42,848 nucleotides of DNA from Nitrosopelagicus sp. REDSEA-S31_B2. Its GTDB lineage: Archaea > Thermoproteota > Nitrososphaeria > Nitrososphaerales > Nitrosopumilaceae. The stretch is from NCBI GenBank assembly GCA_001627235.1, contig LUPB01000004.1, forward strand, positions 3,372 to 46,219, written 5' to 3'. The notes under the pieces are model-generated. The model did not search any database, was not told where the DNA came from, and saw nothing but the letters and a program-made list of their open reading frames with translations. The translations under genes were made by a program, and so were the position numbers. Positions 27,027 through 36,023 of this stretch are shown here, piece by piece (within the stretch, counting starts at the first letter, position 1; every line of letters begins with the position of its first letter).

Positions 27027-27730
27027 TGAGTCAAACAGCTCCACAAAGGCAACAAGGAAGACCTGGAGGACCTCCTGGCAGAGGTGGACGACCTGGTCAA
27101 CAAGGTGACAGACCACGAAGACCAAGACGTGAACCTGTTGAAGAAGTTTGGGTCCCAAAAACTATTCTGGGAAAAAAAGTTGCATCTGGTGAAATTACAA
27201 CCATGGAAGAAATTTATGAAAAAGGTTTACGTATTCAAGAAGCAGGAATTATTAAAAAATTATTGCCTGATCTAAAAACTGAAGTAATCGATGTTGGTTT
27301 GATTCAAAAGATGACACCTAATGGTCAGTCAACTAGATTCAAAGCTCTTGTTGCAGCAGGAAATCAAAACGGTTGGCTTGGTATTGGTCTTGGTAAATCA
27401 AAACAAATGAGAATTGCAATCGAAAAGGCAAACAACGCTGCATTTCTAAATGTAAGTCCAATTAAACTTGGATGTGGAAGTTGGGAATGTAGATGTGAAG
27501 AAAAACATTCTGTACCATTCACTGTTAAAGGTAAAGGTGGCAGTGTAACGATTGAAATTTTACCTGGTCCAAGAGGTTTAGGACTTGTTGCTGGTGGAAA
27601 AATTCGTAATTTACTAAAATTAGCAGGTGTCAAAGATGCATGGACTCATACTAATGGTTCTACTGCAACAATGAACTCAACATCAAAAGCATTACTTGAA
27701 TGTCTAAGACAGACATTCAGTCAGGGATGA
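27026..27730 (+). CDS. rps5: Ribosomal protein uS5 with Arg/Gly/Pro-rich N-terminal extension
   Basis: QSTRFKALVAAGNQNGWLGIGLGKSKQMRIAIEKA; N-term QRQQGRPGGPPGRGGRPGQQGDRPRRPRRE. Confidence 0.96.
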   Translation: MSQTAPQRQQGRPGGPPGRGGRPGQQGDRPRRPRREPVEEVWVPKTILGKKVASGEITTMEEIYEKGLRIQEAGIIKKLLPDLKTEVIDVGLIQKMTPNGQSTRFKALVAAGNQNGWLGIGLGKSKQMRIAIEKANNAAFLNVSPIKLGCGSWECRCEEKHSVPFTVKGKGGSVTIEILPGPRGLGLVAGGKIRNLLKLAGVKDAWTHTNGSTATMNSTSKALLECLRQTFSQG

Positions 27731-27735
27731 TTATC

Positions 27736-28203
27736 ATGTCAAAAGCATATCTTGTTGTTAGAATTAGTGGAACAGCTGATGTCCCATATTGGGCAACAAC
27801 AACTATGAACTTGTTAAAGTTAGAAAAAAAACATAGAGCAGTAATAATTCCTGAAAAAGACAATACAATTGGAATGTTACGAAAAATTCAACATTATGTT
27901 GCATGGCAAGAACTAGATGTAGAAACTGCAAAGGAATTATTAGATAAAAAAGCCCGAAAATCTGGTTATAAGAAAATCACTACTGAAGATATTACTGCAT
28001 TAGGATTCAAAACTATTGATGAATTAGCCACTTCATTGGCTGAAGGCAAAACTTCTCTCTCAAAATTAAAACCTCTAAAACCTTGGTTTGCATTGAATCC
28101 TCCAGTACATGGATTCAAAAGAAGTACTAAGAGACTTTATGGTCAAAAAGGTGTTTTGGGTCATAACAAAGAACTTTTAGTTATTGTAAAGAGGATGATG
28201 TAA
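27736..28203 (+). CDS. rpl30: Ribosomal protein uL30
   Basis: MSKAYLVVRISGTADVPYWATTTMNLLKLEKKHRAVI; ATG at 27736 chosen. Confidence 0.93.
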   Translation: MSKAYLVVRISGTADVPYWATTTMNLLKLEKKHRAVIIPEKDNTIGMLRKIQHYVAWQELDVETAKELLDKKARKSGYKKITTEDITALGFKTIDELATSLAEGKTSLSKLKPLKPWFALNPPVHGFKRSTKRLYGQKGVLGHNKELLVIVKRMM

Positions 28204-28204
28204 A

Positions 28205-28684
28205 ATGGCAACTCGATTAAGAAAAACTAGAAAACTAAGAGGCGGACGACATATGGGTTGGGGTCAAGTAGGACAACACCGTTCATTTGGTCACAAAGGT
28301 GGTTTAGGTCGTTCTGGACATCTCAAACATCTTGCAAGTACTGTTATCAAAGAAGACCAAGATCATTTTGGTCATGAAGGAACACATTCTCCACATCCAA
28401 GTATTACGAAAGTTTGGATAAATGTCAGAGATCTGAATGATCTATTCTCTAAATCTGGAAAATCAGAAAACTCAAAAAATACTCTAGACCTTGAATCACT
28501 AAAAATTGAAAAATTGCTTGGTGGTGGTCAAATAAACACTGCATATACAATCAAAGTAAAACAGGCTACTCCATCTGCAATTGAAAAAGTAAAACAAGCA
28601 GGCGGCGAAGTCATTCTTCCTGTCCAAAAGACTGAGGAAAAAACTGAAGAAAAAACTGAAGATGTAGAAAACAACGATGGCTGA
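28205..28684 (+). CDS. rpl15: Ribosomal protein uL15
   Basis: MATRLRKTRKLRGGRHMGWGQVGQHRSFGHKGGLGRSG; follows uL30. Confidence 0.92.
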   Translation: MATRLRKTRKLRGGRHMGWGQVGQHRSFGHKGGLGRSGHLKHLASTVIKEDQDHFGHEGTHSPHPSITKVWINVRDLNDLFSKSGKSENSKNTLDLESLKIEKLLGGGQINTAYTIKVKQATPSAIEKVKQAGGEVILPVQKTEEKTEEKTEDVENNDG

Positions 28685-30046
28685 AGGAACACTAACTGAA
28701 ACTATACGAAAAATTGTAGCTAAGGCTGAACCTTATGTTCCACAAGTTCCAAAACCAAAAAAGAAAATTCCTCTACAAGCAAAAATTCTCTGGACTTCTG
28801 GTTGTTTAGTAATCTATCTTGTAATGGGTCAAACTCCTTTGTTTGGTGCAACTGCCCCTGAATTTGATTTCTTAGCCTTTGCAAGAGTTATTTTTGCATC
28901 TGCACAAGGTTCTCTTGTTGAATTAGGAATTGGACCAATTGTAACTGGTGGATTGTTAATGCAATTACTTCGTGGTTCTGATATACTAAAATTTGATTTC
29001 AAGAATCCTGCTGAGCGTGGTGTATTTCAGACTGCAACAAAACTTGTAACGTATGTTGTTATTGTAGCTGAGTCAATTGTGTATGTAATTGCTGTATACG
29101 GGCCTGGAATTTCTGAGCCGCATGTGATGTATATTATGATAGGGCAGATGATGGGTGCGTCTATTATTGTAATGTTCCTCGATGTGCTCAACAAATTCTT
29201 TGGAGTCTGTTTAGTCCAATGCCTGCAGGTGATGGTGGGGCTATCGGCGTATTTCCGTTCATTGGTCAAATGGCGGCTTATGGTGATGTCGCAGACGCGT
29301 TGTTCCGGTCAAACCAGCTGCCGAGTCTATTTGGCTTGTTCTTAACTGCAGGAATCCTAGCTATTCTTGTTTACACGCAAGGAATGAAGGTTGAAATTCC
29401 TATAGTATCTACAAAGTATAGAGGCTTTGCAGCTACATATCCAATTAAGATGATGTATGTTTCTAACATTCCAGTAATCTTGGCATCTGCACTTACTGCA
29501 AACTTTGTATTTATTGGGCAGATGTTTTGGTCACAGTTTAACCCGCGTAACAATAATGCATTTATGAATTTTCTAGTACAATTCGATCCTACTGCTCCGT
29601 CATCACCTATTGGTGGTATTATTTACTATGTTACTCCTCCTCGTGGATTGGAAATTGTCGCACAAGATCCTCTTAGAGCAGTTGGTTATGTAATATTCAT
29701 GGTTGCAATTGTAATTGTATTTGGAAGATTATGGGTGGAATTGGGAGGTCTTTCTCCAAAGAAAGCTGCTCAGAATCTCTTAGATGCTGATGTACAAGTA
29801 CCAGGATTTAGACGTTCAAACAAACCAATTGAAACATTACTTAACAGATACATTCCATCAGTTACAATTATCGGTTCTGCAATTCTTGGATTGATTGCAG
29901 GAGTTTCAGATGTATTAGGAGTATTTGGTACCGGAATTGGAATTTTACTTTCTGTAGATATTCTAATTAATTACTATAACCAATTAGTAAAAGAACAGGT
30001 GGAAGTTGTCATGCCACGGTTGGGTGCTTTACTTGGTAGATCGTAA
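28677..30046 (+). pseudogene. secY: SecY/Sec61-alpha translocase, split by an internal frame-shifting deletion near 29183-29186 as assembled
   Basis: Frame 1 to ...MMGASIIVMFLD then frame 2 AQQILWSLFSPMPAGDGGAIGVFPFIGQ...MPRLGALLGRS; the segment with the SecY GxGSGISLFI signature is absent. Confidence 0.88.
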
Positions 30047-30611
30047 AAAAGTTGTAATAGTTGGAATTCCTGGAGTTGGAAAAACTTCTCTAGTTACACG
30101 TATTGTCGAATTACTTAACGGTGACAAACAACGTGCAAGTGTTCATAGTTATGGAACTGTAATGATGAATGAGGCTGAAAATAATAATATCTCCGATAGG
30201 GATAATCTTAGACACTTGCCAGTATCACAACAAAAAGAATTACAAAAACAAGCAGCCAAAAAAATATCTGAATTAACAGATGATGTTATTTTTATTGATA
30301 CTCATGCATTCATATCCACACAAGAAGGATTCTACCCTGGTCTTCCCAATCATGTAATTCAAGTTCTTGAACCAACTCATCTTATTGCAATATCCGCACG
30401 ACCTGAAGAGATCTACAACCGTCGAATGAAAGATGACACCCGAAATCGTGATAAAATCTCAATAGAAGCAATAAAAAAGGAACTTGCAGTTCAAGATGCT
30501 ATGCTATCAAGCTGTTCAGTTTTATCAGGGTCCCCAATGAAAGTAATATTGAACAATGAGGGAAAAATTGATGAGGCAGCCCAAAATGTCATAGAGGCAA
30601 TAGGTGTTTAA
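30033..30611 (+). CDS. adkA: Archaeal adenylate kinase
   Basis: VDRKKVVIVGIPGVGKTSLVTRIVELL, HAFISTQEGFYPGLPNHVIQVLEPTHL; likely TTG start overlapping the secY end. Confidence 0.9.
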   Translation: MVDRKKVVIVGIPGVGKTSLVTRIVELLNGDKQRASVHSYGTVMMNEAENNNISDRDNLRHLPVSQQKELQKQAAKKISELTDDVIFIDTHAFISTQEGFYPGLPNHVIQVLEPTHLIAISARPEEIYNRRMKDDTRNRDKISIEAIKKELAVQDAMLSSCSVLSGSPMKVILNNEGKIDEAAQNVIEAIGV

Positions 30612-31232
30612 ATGGAATTCAATTTTATACTAAACTTCATTGATGCAGTATTCCTCCAAATGGACTTCTTTGGAATGAGAGAAGGTCCCCTAGGAAGTGA
30701 TGATCCAATGATTAAAGGCGTAATCTTATCAATGTTGGCAGTTGCTGGATTTGGAATTGCATTGAATTTGATCAACTCCTCAATTAGAAAAAAAATGGTT
30801 GATCAAGTAAAACAAAGAAGAATTACAAAAGAGGTTAGAGCCTGGCAGAAAGAGAGAATGGCTGCATTCAGATCAAAAGATCAAGCAAGAATTGCAGCTG
30901 CAAACAAAAAATCTGCATACATGAATAAAATGAACATGGAAATGATGCAGATGAACATTCGACCAATGATGATTACAATTATTCCTTTAATGTTGATTTT
31001 CTATTTTGTGCTACCACAATTGTTTTCTTACACCGTTGCTCTATCTCCAATTCCTCTTAATGTAATTCCTGGTGATTGGTTTGAACTAACATGTACTGCT
31101 GTTAAAGTTGAAGAAGGCGCATACTGTCAAGATGAAAATGCATTATACTTGTGGGCCTGGTACTTCTTAGCATCAATTGCATTTAGTGGTCTCATCATGA
31201 AACTAACCAAAACACAAATGGATTTAGGATAA
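30612..31232 (+). CDS. DUF106/EMC3-like (Oxa1/YidC superfamily) membrane protein
   Basis: Three TM regions with a charged coiled-coil (VRAWQKERMAAFRSKDQARIAAANKKSAYMNKMNMEMMQMNIRPMMITIIPLMLIFYF); between adk and cmk as in other archaea. Confidence 0.85.
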   Translation: MEFNFILNFIDAVFLQMDFFGMREGPLGSDDPMIKGVILSMLAVAGFGIALNLINSSIRKKMVDQVKQRRITKEVRAWQKERMAAFRSKDQARIAAANKKSAYMNKMNMEMMQMNIRPMMITIIPLMLIFYFVLPQLFSYTVALSPIPLNVIPGDWFELTCTAVKVEEGAYCQDENALYLWAWYFLASIAFSGLIMKLTKTQMDLG

Positions 31233-31793
31233 TTGTCAAAATCCATTGTAGTGTCTGGTCCACCTGCTATTGGAAAAACAACTGTGGCAAAAGGATTAGC
31301 AAAAGAATTCAATCTAAACTATCTTAGTGGTGGTGATATCTTAAAAGAACTTGCTAGTGAACAAGGATTTTCATCTAGTGGCGATGACTGGTGGGATACT
31401 GATGATGGAATGAAATTTCTTAATCAAAGAAAAGAAAATTCAGAATTTGATAAAAAAGTTGATGAAAAATTAATACAATTATTTGAAAATGGTAATGTTG
31501 TCATCACAAGTTACACACTACCATGGCTTATTGACAGTGGAATTAAACTATGGCTTAGTGGAAGTGTTGAGAACAGTGCAAAGCGAATGCAAAATCGTGA
31601 TAACATGGATAACTCCTCTGCATTGGCAGTAGTTACTAAACGATTTAATGAGAATAAATTAATCTACAAAAATCTCTATAATTTTGAATTTGGTGATGAT
31701 CTCTCAGTTTTTGATAAAATTATAGAAACTGATGGCAAAAATGCAGAACAGGTACTTGAAATTACAAAATCATATGTGAGAGAACTACTTTGA
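31233..31793 (+). CDS. cmk: Cytidylate kinase
   Basis: SIVVSGPPAIGKTTVAKGLAKEFNLNYLSGGDILKELASEQG; TTG start. Confidence 0.88.
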   Translation: MSKSIVVSGPPAIGKTTVAKGLAKEFNLNYLSGGDILKELASEQGFSSSGDDWWDTDDGMKFLNQRKENSEFDKKVDEKLIQLFENGNVVITSYTLPWLIDSGIKLWLSGSVENSAKRMQNRDNMDNSSALAVVTKRFNENKLIYKNLYNFEFGDDLSVFDKIIETDGKNAEQVLEITKSYVRELL

Positions 31794-32785
31794 CCTTAAA
31801 ACAACTTCAAAATCTTGTAAAAATTGATGAGGATGTTACTAACCCTGAAAACGGCACATATTATGATAAAAGAACAATTGAACAGCTCTTAGAATATGGT
31901 TTGGTGTTAATAGACAAACCTCCTGGTCCTACAAGTCATGAAGTAGTTGCTTGGGCAAAAAGAATTTTGGAAATCCCAAAAGCTGGTCATAGTGGAACTC
32001 TTGATCCACAAGTATCAGGAGTCTTACCTCTTGGTTTAGGTGAGGGAACAAAAGCTCTTGGTGTTTTACTGTTAGGTCCAAAAGAATACCATGCATTAGG
32101 TAGACTTCATTCATTACCCTCAAAGGAAAAACTTGAAAAAATACTTGATCTATTCCGTGGTGAAATATTTCAAAAACCTCCACAACGTTCTGCAGTAGTT
32201 AGACAAACACGAACAAGAACGATTTATGAACTAGAGTTGTTAGAACAAAAAGAACGATTAGTGTTATTGAGAGTTCTATGTGAGGCAGGCACATACATCC
32301 GAAAACTCTACTATGATATGGGTGAATTATTGGGACCTGGTGGGTCAATGATAGAATTACGTCGTTCACGTGTTCATCAATTCAGTGAAGACAATTTGGT
32401 AACCATGCATGAATTGGCTGATGCATATGCTACGTGGAAAGAAAACAATGATGATACTAAACTTATTAAAATAATTAGGCCTGTTGAAGAAACTCTTAGT
32501 GAAATAAAATCTGTAATTATTCGTGACTCTGCAATTGATTCTATGTGTCATGGTGCACAGTTGGCAATTCCTGGAATTTTAGAAATATCTCCATACTTGG
32601 AAAAAGGTGATCTTGTAGGAATTTATTCGCAGAAAGGTGAAATTGTAGCTCTAGCTGAATCTCTTTTATCTGAAAATGAGATTAAAGATCAAACAAAAGG
32701 TTATGCTTTTCAAACAAAACGTATAATCATGAAACCAAACACATACCCAAAAAATTGGCGTACTAGTCCTACGCAAAAAGAGTAA
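31790..32785 (+). CDS. truB: tRNA/rRNA pseudouridine synthase Cbf5/TruB
   Basis: GLVLIDKPPGPTSHEVVAWAKRILEIPKAGHSGTLDPQVSGVLPLGLGEGTK; PUA-like C-term; TTG start overlapping the cmk stop. Confidence 0.94.
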   Translation: MTLKQLQNLVKIDEDVTNPENGTYYDKRTIEQLLEYGLVLIDKPPGPTSHEVVAWAKRILEIPKAGHSGTLDPQVSGVLPLGLGEGTKALGVLLLGPKEYHALGRLHSLPSKEKLEKILDLFRGEIFQKPPQRSAVVRQTRTRTIYELELLEQKERLVLLRVLCEAGTYIRKLYYDMGELLGPGGSMIELRRSRVHQFSEDNLVTMHELADAYATWKENNDDTKLIKIIRPVEETLSEIKSVIIRDSAIDSMCHGAQLAIPGILEISPYLEKGDLVGIYSQKGEIVALAESLLSENEIKDQTKGYAFQTKRIIMKPNTYPKNWRTSPTQKE

Positions 32786-32786
32786 T

Positions 32787-33233
32787 TTGTTTCCAAGGAG
32801 CTTAATCTTTGCAATAGTTTTAGGTGTTGTAGCTGGTCCAATATTTGGTATTTTCTTATATGAATATGGTGTAGAAGAACAACTGGTCTATGTTAATGGA
32901 ACATCATTGTCTATTGTTACTGAAAAAATTAATTTTAAACTAGGTGAACCAATATCTATTAAAATCGTCAATTCAGGTACAGATGAACTAAAATTTCCTG
33001 ACGCATCATATGGTTTAGTCATAAAACAGTTGGATAGTATTCCCATTTTCTCACCTGCATCCGCACAAGTAATCTCTAAACTTGATTCTCATGATGAGGT
33101 ATCTTTTGTTTGGGATCAAATGAAAAATAATGGTGAGCATATCTTAGAAGGCACATACAAAATTACATCCAAAGCTATTACACTTGATGGAAGTATAATT
33201 GAAAAAATTGTTATAATTCACGTTTTCAAGTAA
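32787..33233 (+). CDS. Hypothetical membrane-anchored or secreted beta-rich protein
   Basis: N-terminal TM RSLIFAIVLGVVAGPIFGIFLY; Ig-like strand pattern; TTG start. Confidence 0.6.
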   Translation: MFPRSLIFAIVLGVVAGPIFGIFLYEYGVEEQLVYVNGTSLSIVTEKINFKLGEPISIKIVNSGTDELKFPDASYGLVIKQLDSIPIFSPASAQVISKLDSHDEVSFVWDQMKNNGEHILEGTYKITSKAITLDGSIIEKIVIIHVFK

Positions 33234-33246
33234 ATCATCTAATGCA

Positions 33247-33256
33247 TTTTTATAAT
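33247..33256 (+). promoter_or_regulatory. Putative TATA box for tRNA-Ser
   Basis: tttttataat about 33-42 nt upstream of the tRNA 5' end. Confidence 0.4.
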
Positions 33257-33288
33257 CACTATCAAATTATTATTTAGCGAAAGCTAAT

Positions 33289-33390
33289 GCCGAGGTCGCC
33301 TAGCCTGGTAGGGCGCGCGCCTGGAAATCTAAAAACCATAAAGCGCGTTCTCGCAAGGGATCGAGAGTTCAAATCTCTCTCTCGGCGCCA
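33289..33390 (+). tRNA. tRNA-Ser (anticodon GGA) with 15-nt intron (33327-33341) and encoded CCA
   Basis: Acceptor GCCGAGG/TCTCGGC, D arm GCCT..GGGC, anticodon arm CGCGC CTGGAA[ATCTAAAAACCATAA]A GCGCG, long variable arm, T arm GAGAG TTCAAAT CTCTC, G73 + CCA. Confidence 0.9.
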
Positions 33391-33419
33391 TATTTAATTT
33401 AAAATTAAACCACGTATGT

Positions 33420-34724
33420 TTGATCATATTGAAAAATTTTGATATTGCAATTGTTGGTGGAGGTGTATTAGGGACTAGCATCTCATATTGGATTTCAAAT
33501 CTATATGACCTGAACGTATGTGTGATTGATAAAGAATCTGATGTTGCAAAACATACTAGTGGAAGAAATACAGGCGTGGTTCACACTCCCTTCTATCTTG
33601 ATCCTGTAAAGAAAAAAATTTTTGCAAAATCTGCTTATTTGTCAAATGAATTATGGAAAAAACTTGCAAACAAAACACATACTCCTTGGAATGAAGTTGG
33701 AACAATTGAAATTGCATTGGATGAAAAACAACACAAAACACTAGAAAAATACAAAAAATGGGGCATACAAAATGGTGTTTCTGAAAACAATCTCACATTA
33801 TTGGATTCCAATGAAGTTAAACAAAAAGAAAAAAATGTTGTATGTCACTCTGGATTATTTTGTAAAAGTGATATATCAACTGATTATACGAGACTGACAC
33901 AAGAAGTCAAAAAAATATCAATTCAAAATTCAACTGAATTTATTTTTGAAAAAAATATACTATCATTTGATAATAATGATGACATTCAAATAAATTTCCA
34001 AGATAATTCTTCGATCAAATGTAATTATCTAATTAATTGTTCTGGAGGAAATTCACTAGATATTGCAAAACAGTTTGGGTTATTGGAAACTTTTTCTGAT
34101 CTACATTTTCGAGGAGAATACTGGATTGCTGATTCTGCTTATGCTAATCTTGTAAATACTAACATCTATTCTGTAGCACGACATCCTGAATTTCCATTTT
34201 TAGACCCTCATTGGATTAAACGTGCAAACGGAACTTCTGAGATTGGTCCTAATGCGGTACCTGTTCCAACACCTGAAACATATGATGGATTTGTAACTGA
34301 TATCCCATCAACAATATCAAAATTAGGCGACATTCTTACTGGTGGTGCCAAAAAATTATTTCTCAACCCTGAATTTCTATCTCTCATAACTCATGAATTT
34401 AGAAGCTCTCTTTCAAAAGATGCAATGGTAGAACGTGTAATGAATTTTATTCCAAAATTACAATCTAGTTATTTTACAAAAAAAGGAACTTCTGGAATAC
34501 GAACTCCTGTAATCTCACCTGATGGTAATTTTGTACCTGATGTTATAGAACGCGAAGGTCATAATTCATTTCACATTGTAAATTATAATTCTCCTGGAGC
34601 AACTGGCGCTCCTGCATTTTCTGCTTTAGTAATAAAAAAATTACAAAATAAAGGAATTCTCAAAAATTCAATTTCTCAAAAAAACACACTGTGGAATTTT
34701 GATTCTATAATAGAACAGATTTAA
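33420..34724 (+). CDS. lhgO: FAD-dependent oxidoreductase, probable L-2-hydroxyglutarate oxidase (LhgO-like)
   Basis: DIAIVGGGVLGTSISYWIS, HTSGRNTGVVHTPFYLDPVKKK, NCSGGNSLDIAKQFG, RGEYW, HFRGEYWIAD; TTG start. Confidence 0.75.
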   Translation: MIILKNFDIAIVGGGVLGTSISYWISNLYDLNVCVIDKESDVAKHTSGRNTGVVHTPFYLDPVKKKIFAKSAYLSNELWKKLANKTHTPWNEVGTIEIALDEKQHKTLEKYKKWGIQNGVSENNLTLLDSNEVKQKEKNVVCHSGLFCKSDISTDYTRLTQEVKKISIQNSTEFIFEKNILSFDNNDDIQINFQDNSSIKCNYLINCSGGNSLDIAKQFGLLETFSDLHFRGEYWIADSAYANLVNTNIYSVARHPEFPFLDPHWIKRANGTSEIGPNAVPVPTPETYDGFVTDIPSTISKLGDILTGGAKKLFLNPEFLSLITHEFRSSLSKDAMVERVMNFIPKLQSSYFTKKGTSGIRTPVISPDGNFVPDVIEREGHNSFHIVNYNSPGATGAPAFSALVIKKLQNKGILKNSISQKNTLWNFDSIIEQI

Positions 34725-34747
34725 TATTCCTCAATAAAGGAAATATC

Positions 34748-35011
34748 ATGTTCCCTGATAGATGTTCTGTAAAACATAATGGTCGCGATTGTGTAAATCC
34801 ACCTGAATTTGTTGTAGAAATTGTGCATAATTCTGATTCTTACATGGTTGGACTTACATGTGAAAAACACAAAAATGTTGTATCTGTGAAAATTGGTGAA
34901 TTACAAAAAATTGGAAAAATTCCTGAAGGTACACTTGAATTTCAAAAACTAAAAGCGGTAGGAACAGATTGTATAAAAGGTGACCCTGATGCACTTATCC
35001 AAATAGATTAA
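34748..35011 (+). CDS. Conserved hypothetical protein (87 aa)
   Basis: MFPDRCSVKHNGRDCVNPPEFVVEIVHNSDSYMVGLTCEKHKN with Cys/His pairs suggesting a metal site. Confidence 0.65.
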   Translation: MFPDRCSVKHNGRDCVNPPEFVVEIVHNSDSYMVGLTCEKHKNVVSVKIGELQKIGKIPEGTLEFQKLKAVGTDCIKGDPDALIQID

Positions 35012-35991
35012 ACAGAATAAAGTAATTTTTTTCCTTCTAAACCCGAAATCAAGTTTTTCACAGTTATGTCTGACATCTTGGATCTTGTTTCTTCAGTCGA
35101 GCTTCCTATGTGAGGTGACAGTACAACGTTTTCTAATTTTAACAATTGACTCTTGGTTTCAATAGGTTCTAATTCATAAACATCTATTCCTGCACCCTGA
35201 ATTTGTTTTTTCTTTAATGCTGTAATCAGGTGTTTTTCATTTACAATCTTTCCTCTTGCTGTGTTTATTAAAAATGAAGTATCTTTCATTTTTTTAAAAA
35301 TTTTTGAGTCAATCTTATGATGTGTATCTTTACTATATGGAATATGTAGTGAAACCACATCACTGTTTTCAAAGAGCTTATTTTCTGAAAGATATTTCAC
35401 ATTCAATCTTTTTTCTAAATTTTTTGATATTGGTCGTCTACTATGATAAACTACTTTCATTCCTAATCCATTTGCTTTTTTTGCTACCTCTTTTCCAATT
35501 CTTCCCATACCTAAAATCCCTATAGTTTTTCCAGAAACCTCAACACCCGTGTAATCATTAGCGCCAAAGACTTGCTTCCATCTTTTCTCTCGGATTAGCC
35601 TATCTCCTTCAGTAACTCTTCTCATCACATCTAAAATTAATGCAATTGTTAGTTCTGCTGTTGCATTAGTTAGGACTTCTGGTGTATATCCAATCTTAAT
35701 GCCTTGTGATCTTGCAAAATCTATGTCTATATGATCAAATCCTACACTAAACGTACTAATTATTCTGAGATTTTTTGCAGCTTGAATCACTTCTTTATCT
35801 ATTATATCATATGGATGACAAATCAAACCATCTGAATTTTTGATTTTATTAATAAGAATTTTTTTGGGAATTGGAATCTTTCCTGAATGTAACATCACAT
35901 TACATTTCTTACTTAACTCTTCTAATGCTGATCTATGTAAGCGTCTTGTAACTAATACGTTGAAATGTTTTTTCATCGAATGTATGGTCAA
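35008..35991 (-). CDS. D-isomer-specific 2-hydroxyacid dehydrogenase (glyoxylate/hydroxypyruvate reductase-like)
   Basis: GKTIGILGMGRIGKEVAKKANGLGMKVVYHSRR, TSFLINTARGKIVNEKHLI, LSPHIGSSTEETR. Confidence 0.88.
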   Translation of the reverse strand: MTIHSMKKHFNVLVTRRLHRSALEELSKKCNVMLHSGKIPIPKKILINKIKNSDGLICHPYDIIDKEVIQAAKNLRIISTFSVGFDHIDIDFARSQGIKIGYTPEVLTNATAELTIALILDVMRRVTEGDRLIREKRWKQVFGANDYTGVEVSGKTIGILGMGRIGKEVAKKANGLGMKVVYHSRRPISKNLEKRLNVKYLSENKLFENSDVVSLHIPYSKDTHHKIDSKIFKKMKDTSFLINTARGKIVNEKHLITALKKKQIQGAGIDVYELEPIETKSQLLKLENVVLSPHIGSSTEETRSKMSDITVKNLISGLEGKKLLYSV

Positions 35992-36023
35992 ACCATTTAT
36001 AATATTTAATCATAACAAAATCA

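Noticed and set aside
28677-29345. Programmed ribosomal frameshift explaining split secY
   Set aside because: No slippery site or structure is evident, and about 20 conserved residues are missing, which frameshifting cannot supply
29219-30046. ORF-track 275-aa protein as an independent gene starting at 29219
   Set aside because: The upstream in-frame sequence AQQILWSLFSP is SecY-like, so this is the 3' part of secY rather than a separate gene
33289-33390. tRNA-Ser as a mobile-element integration site
   Set aside because: No integrase, duplicated tRNA 3' end or foreign block is visible next to it
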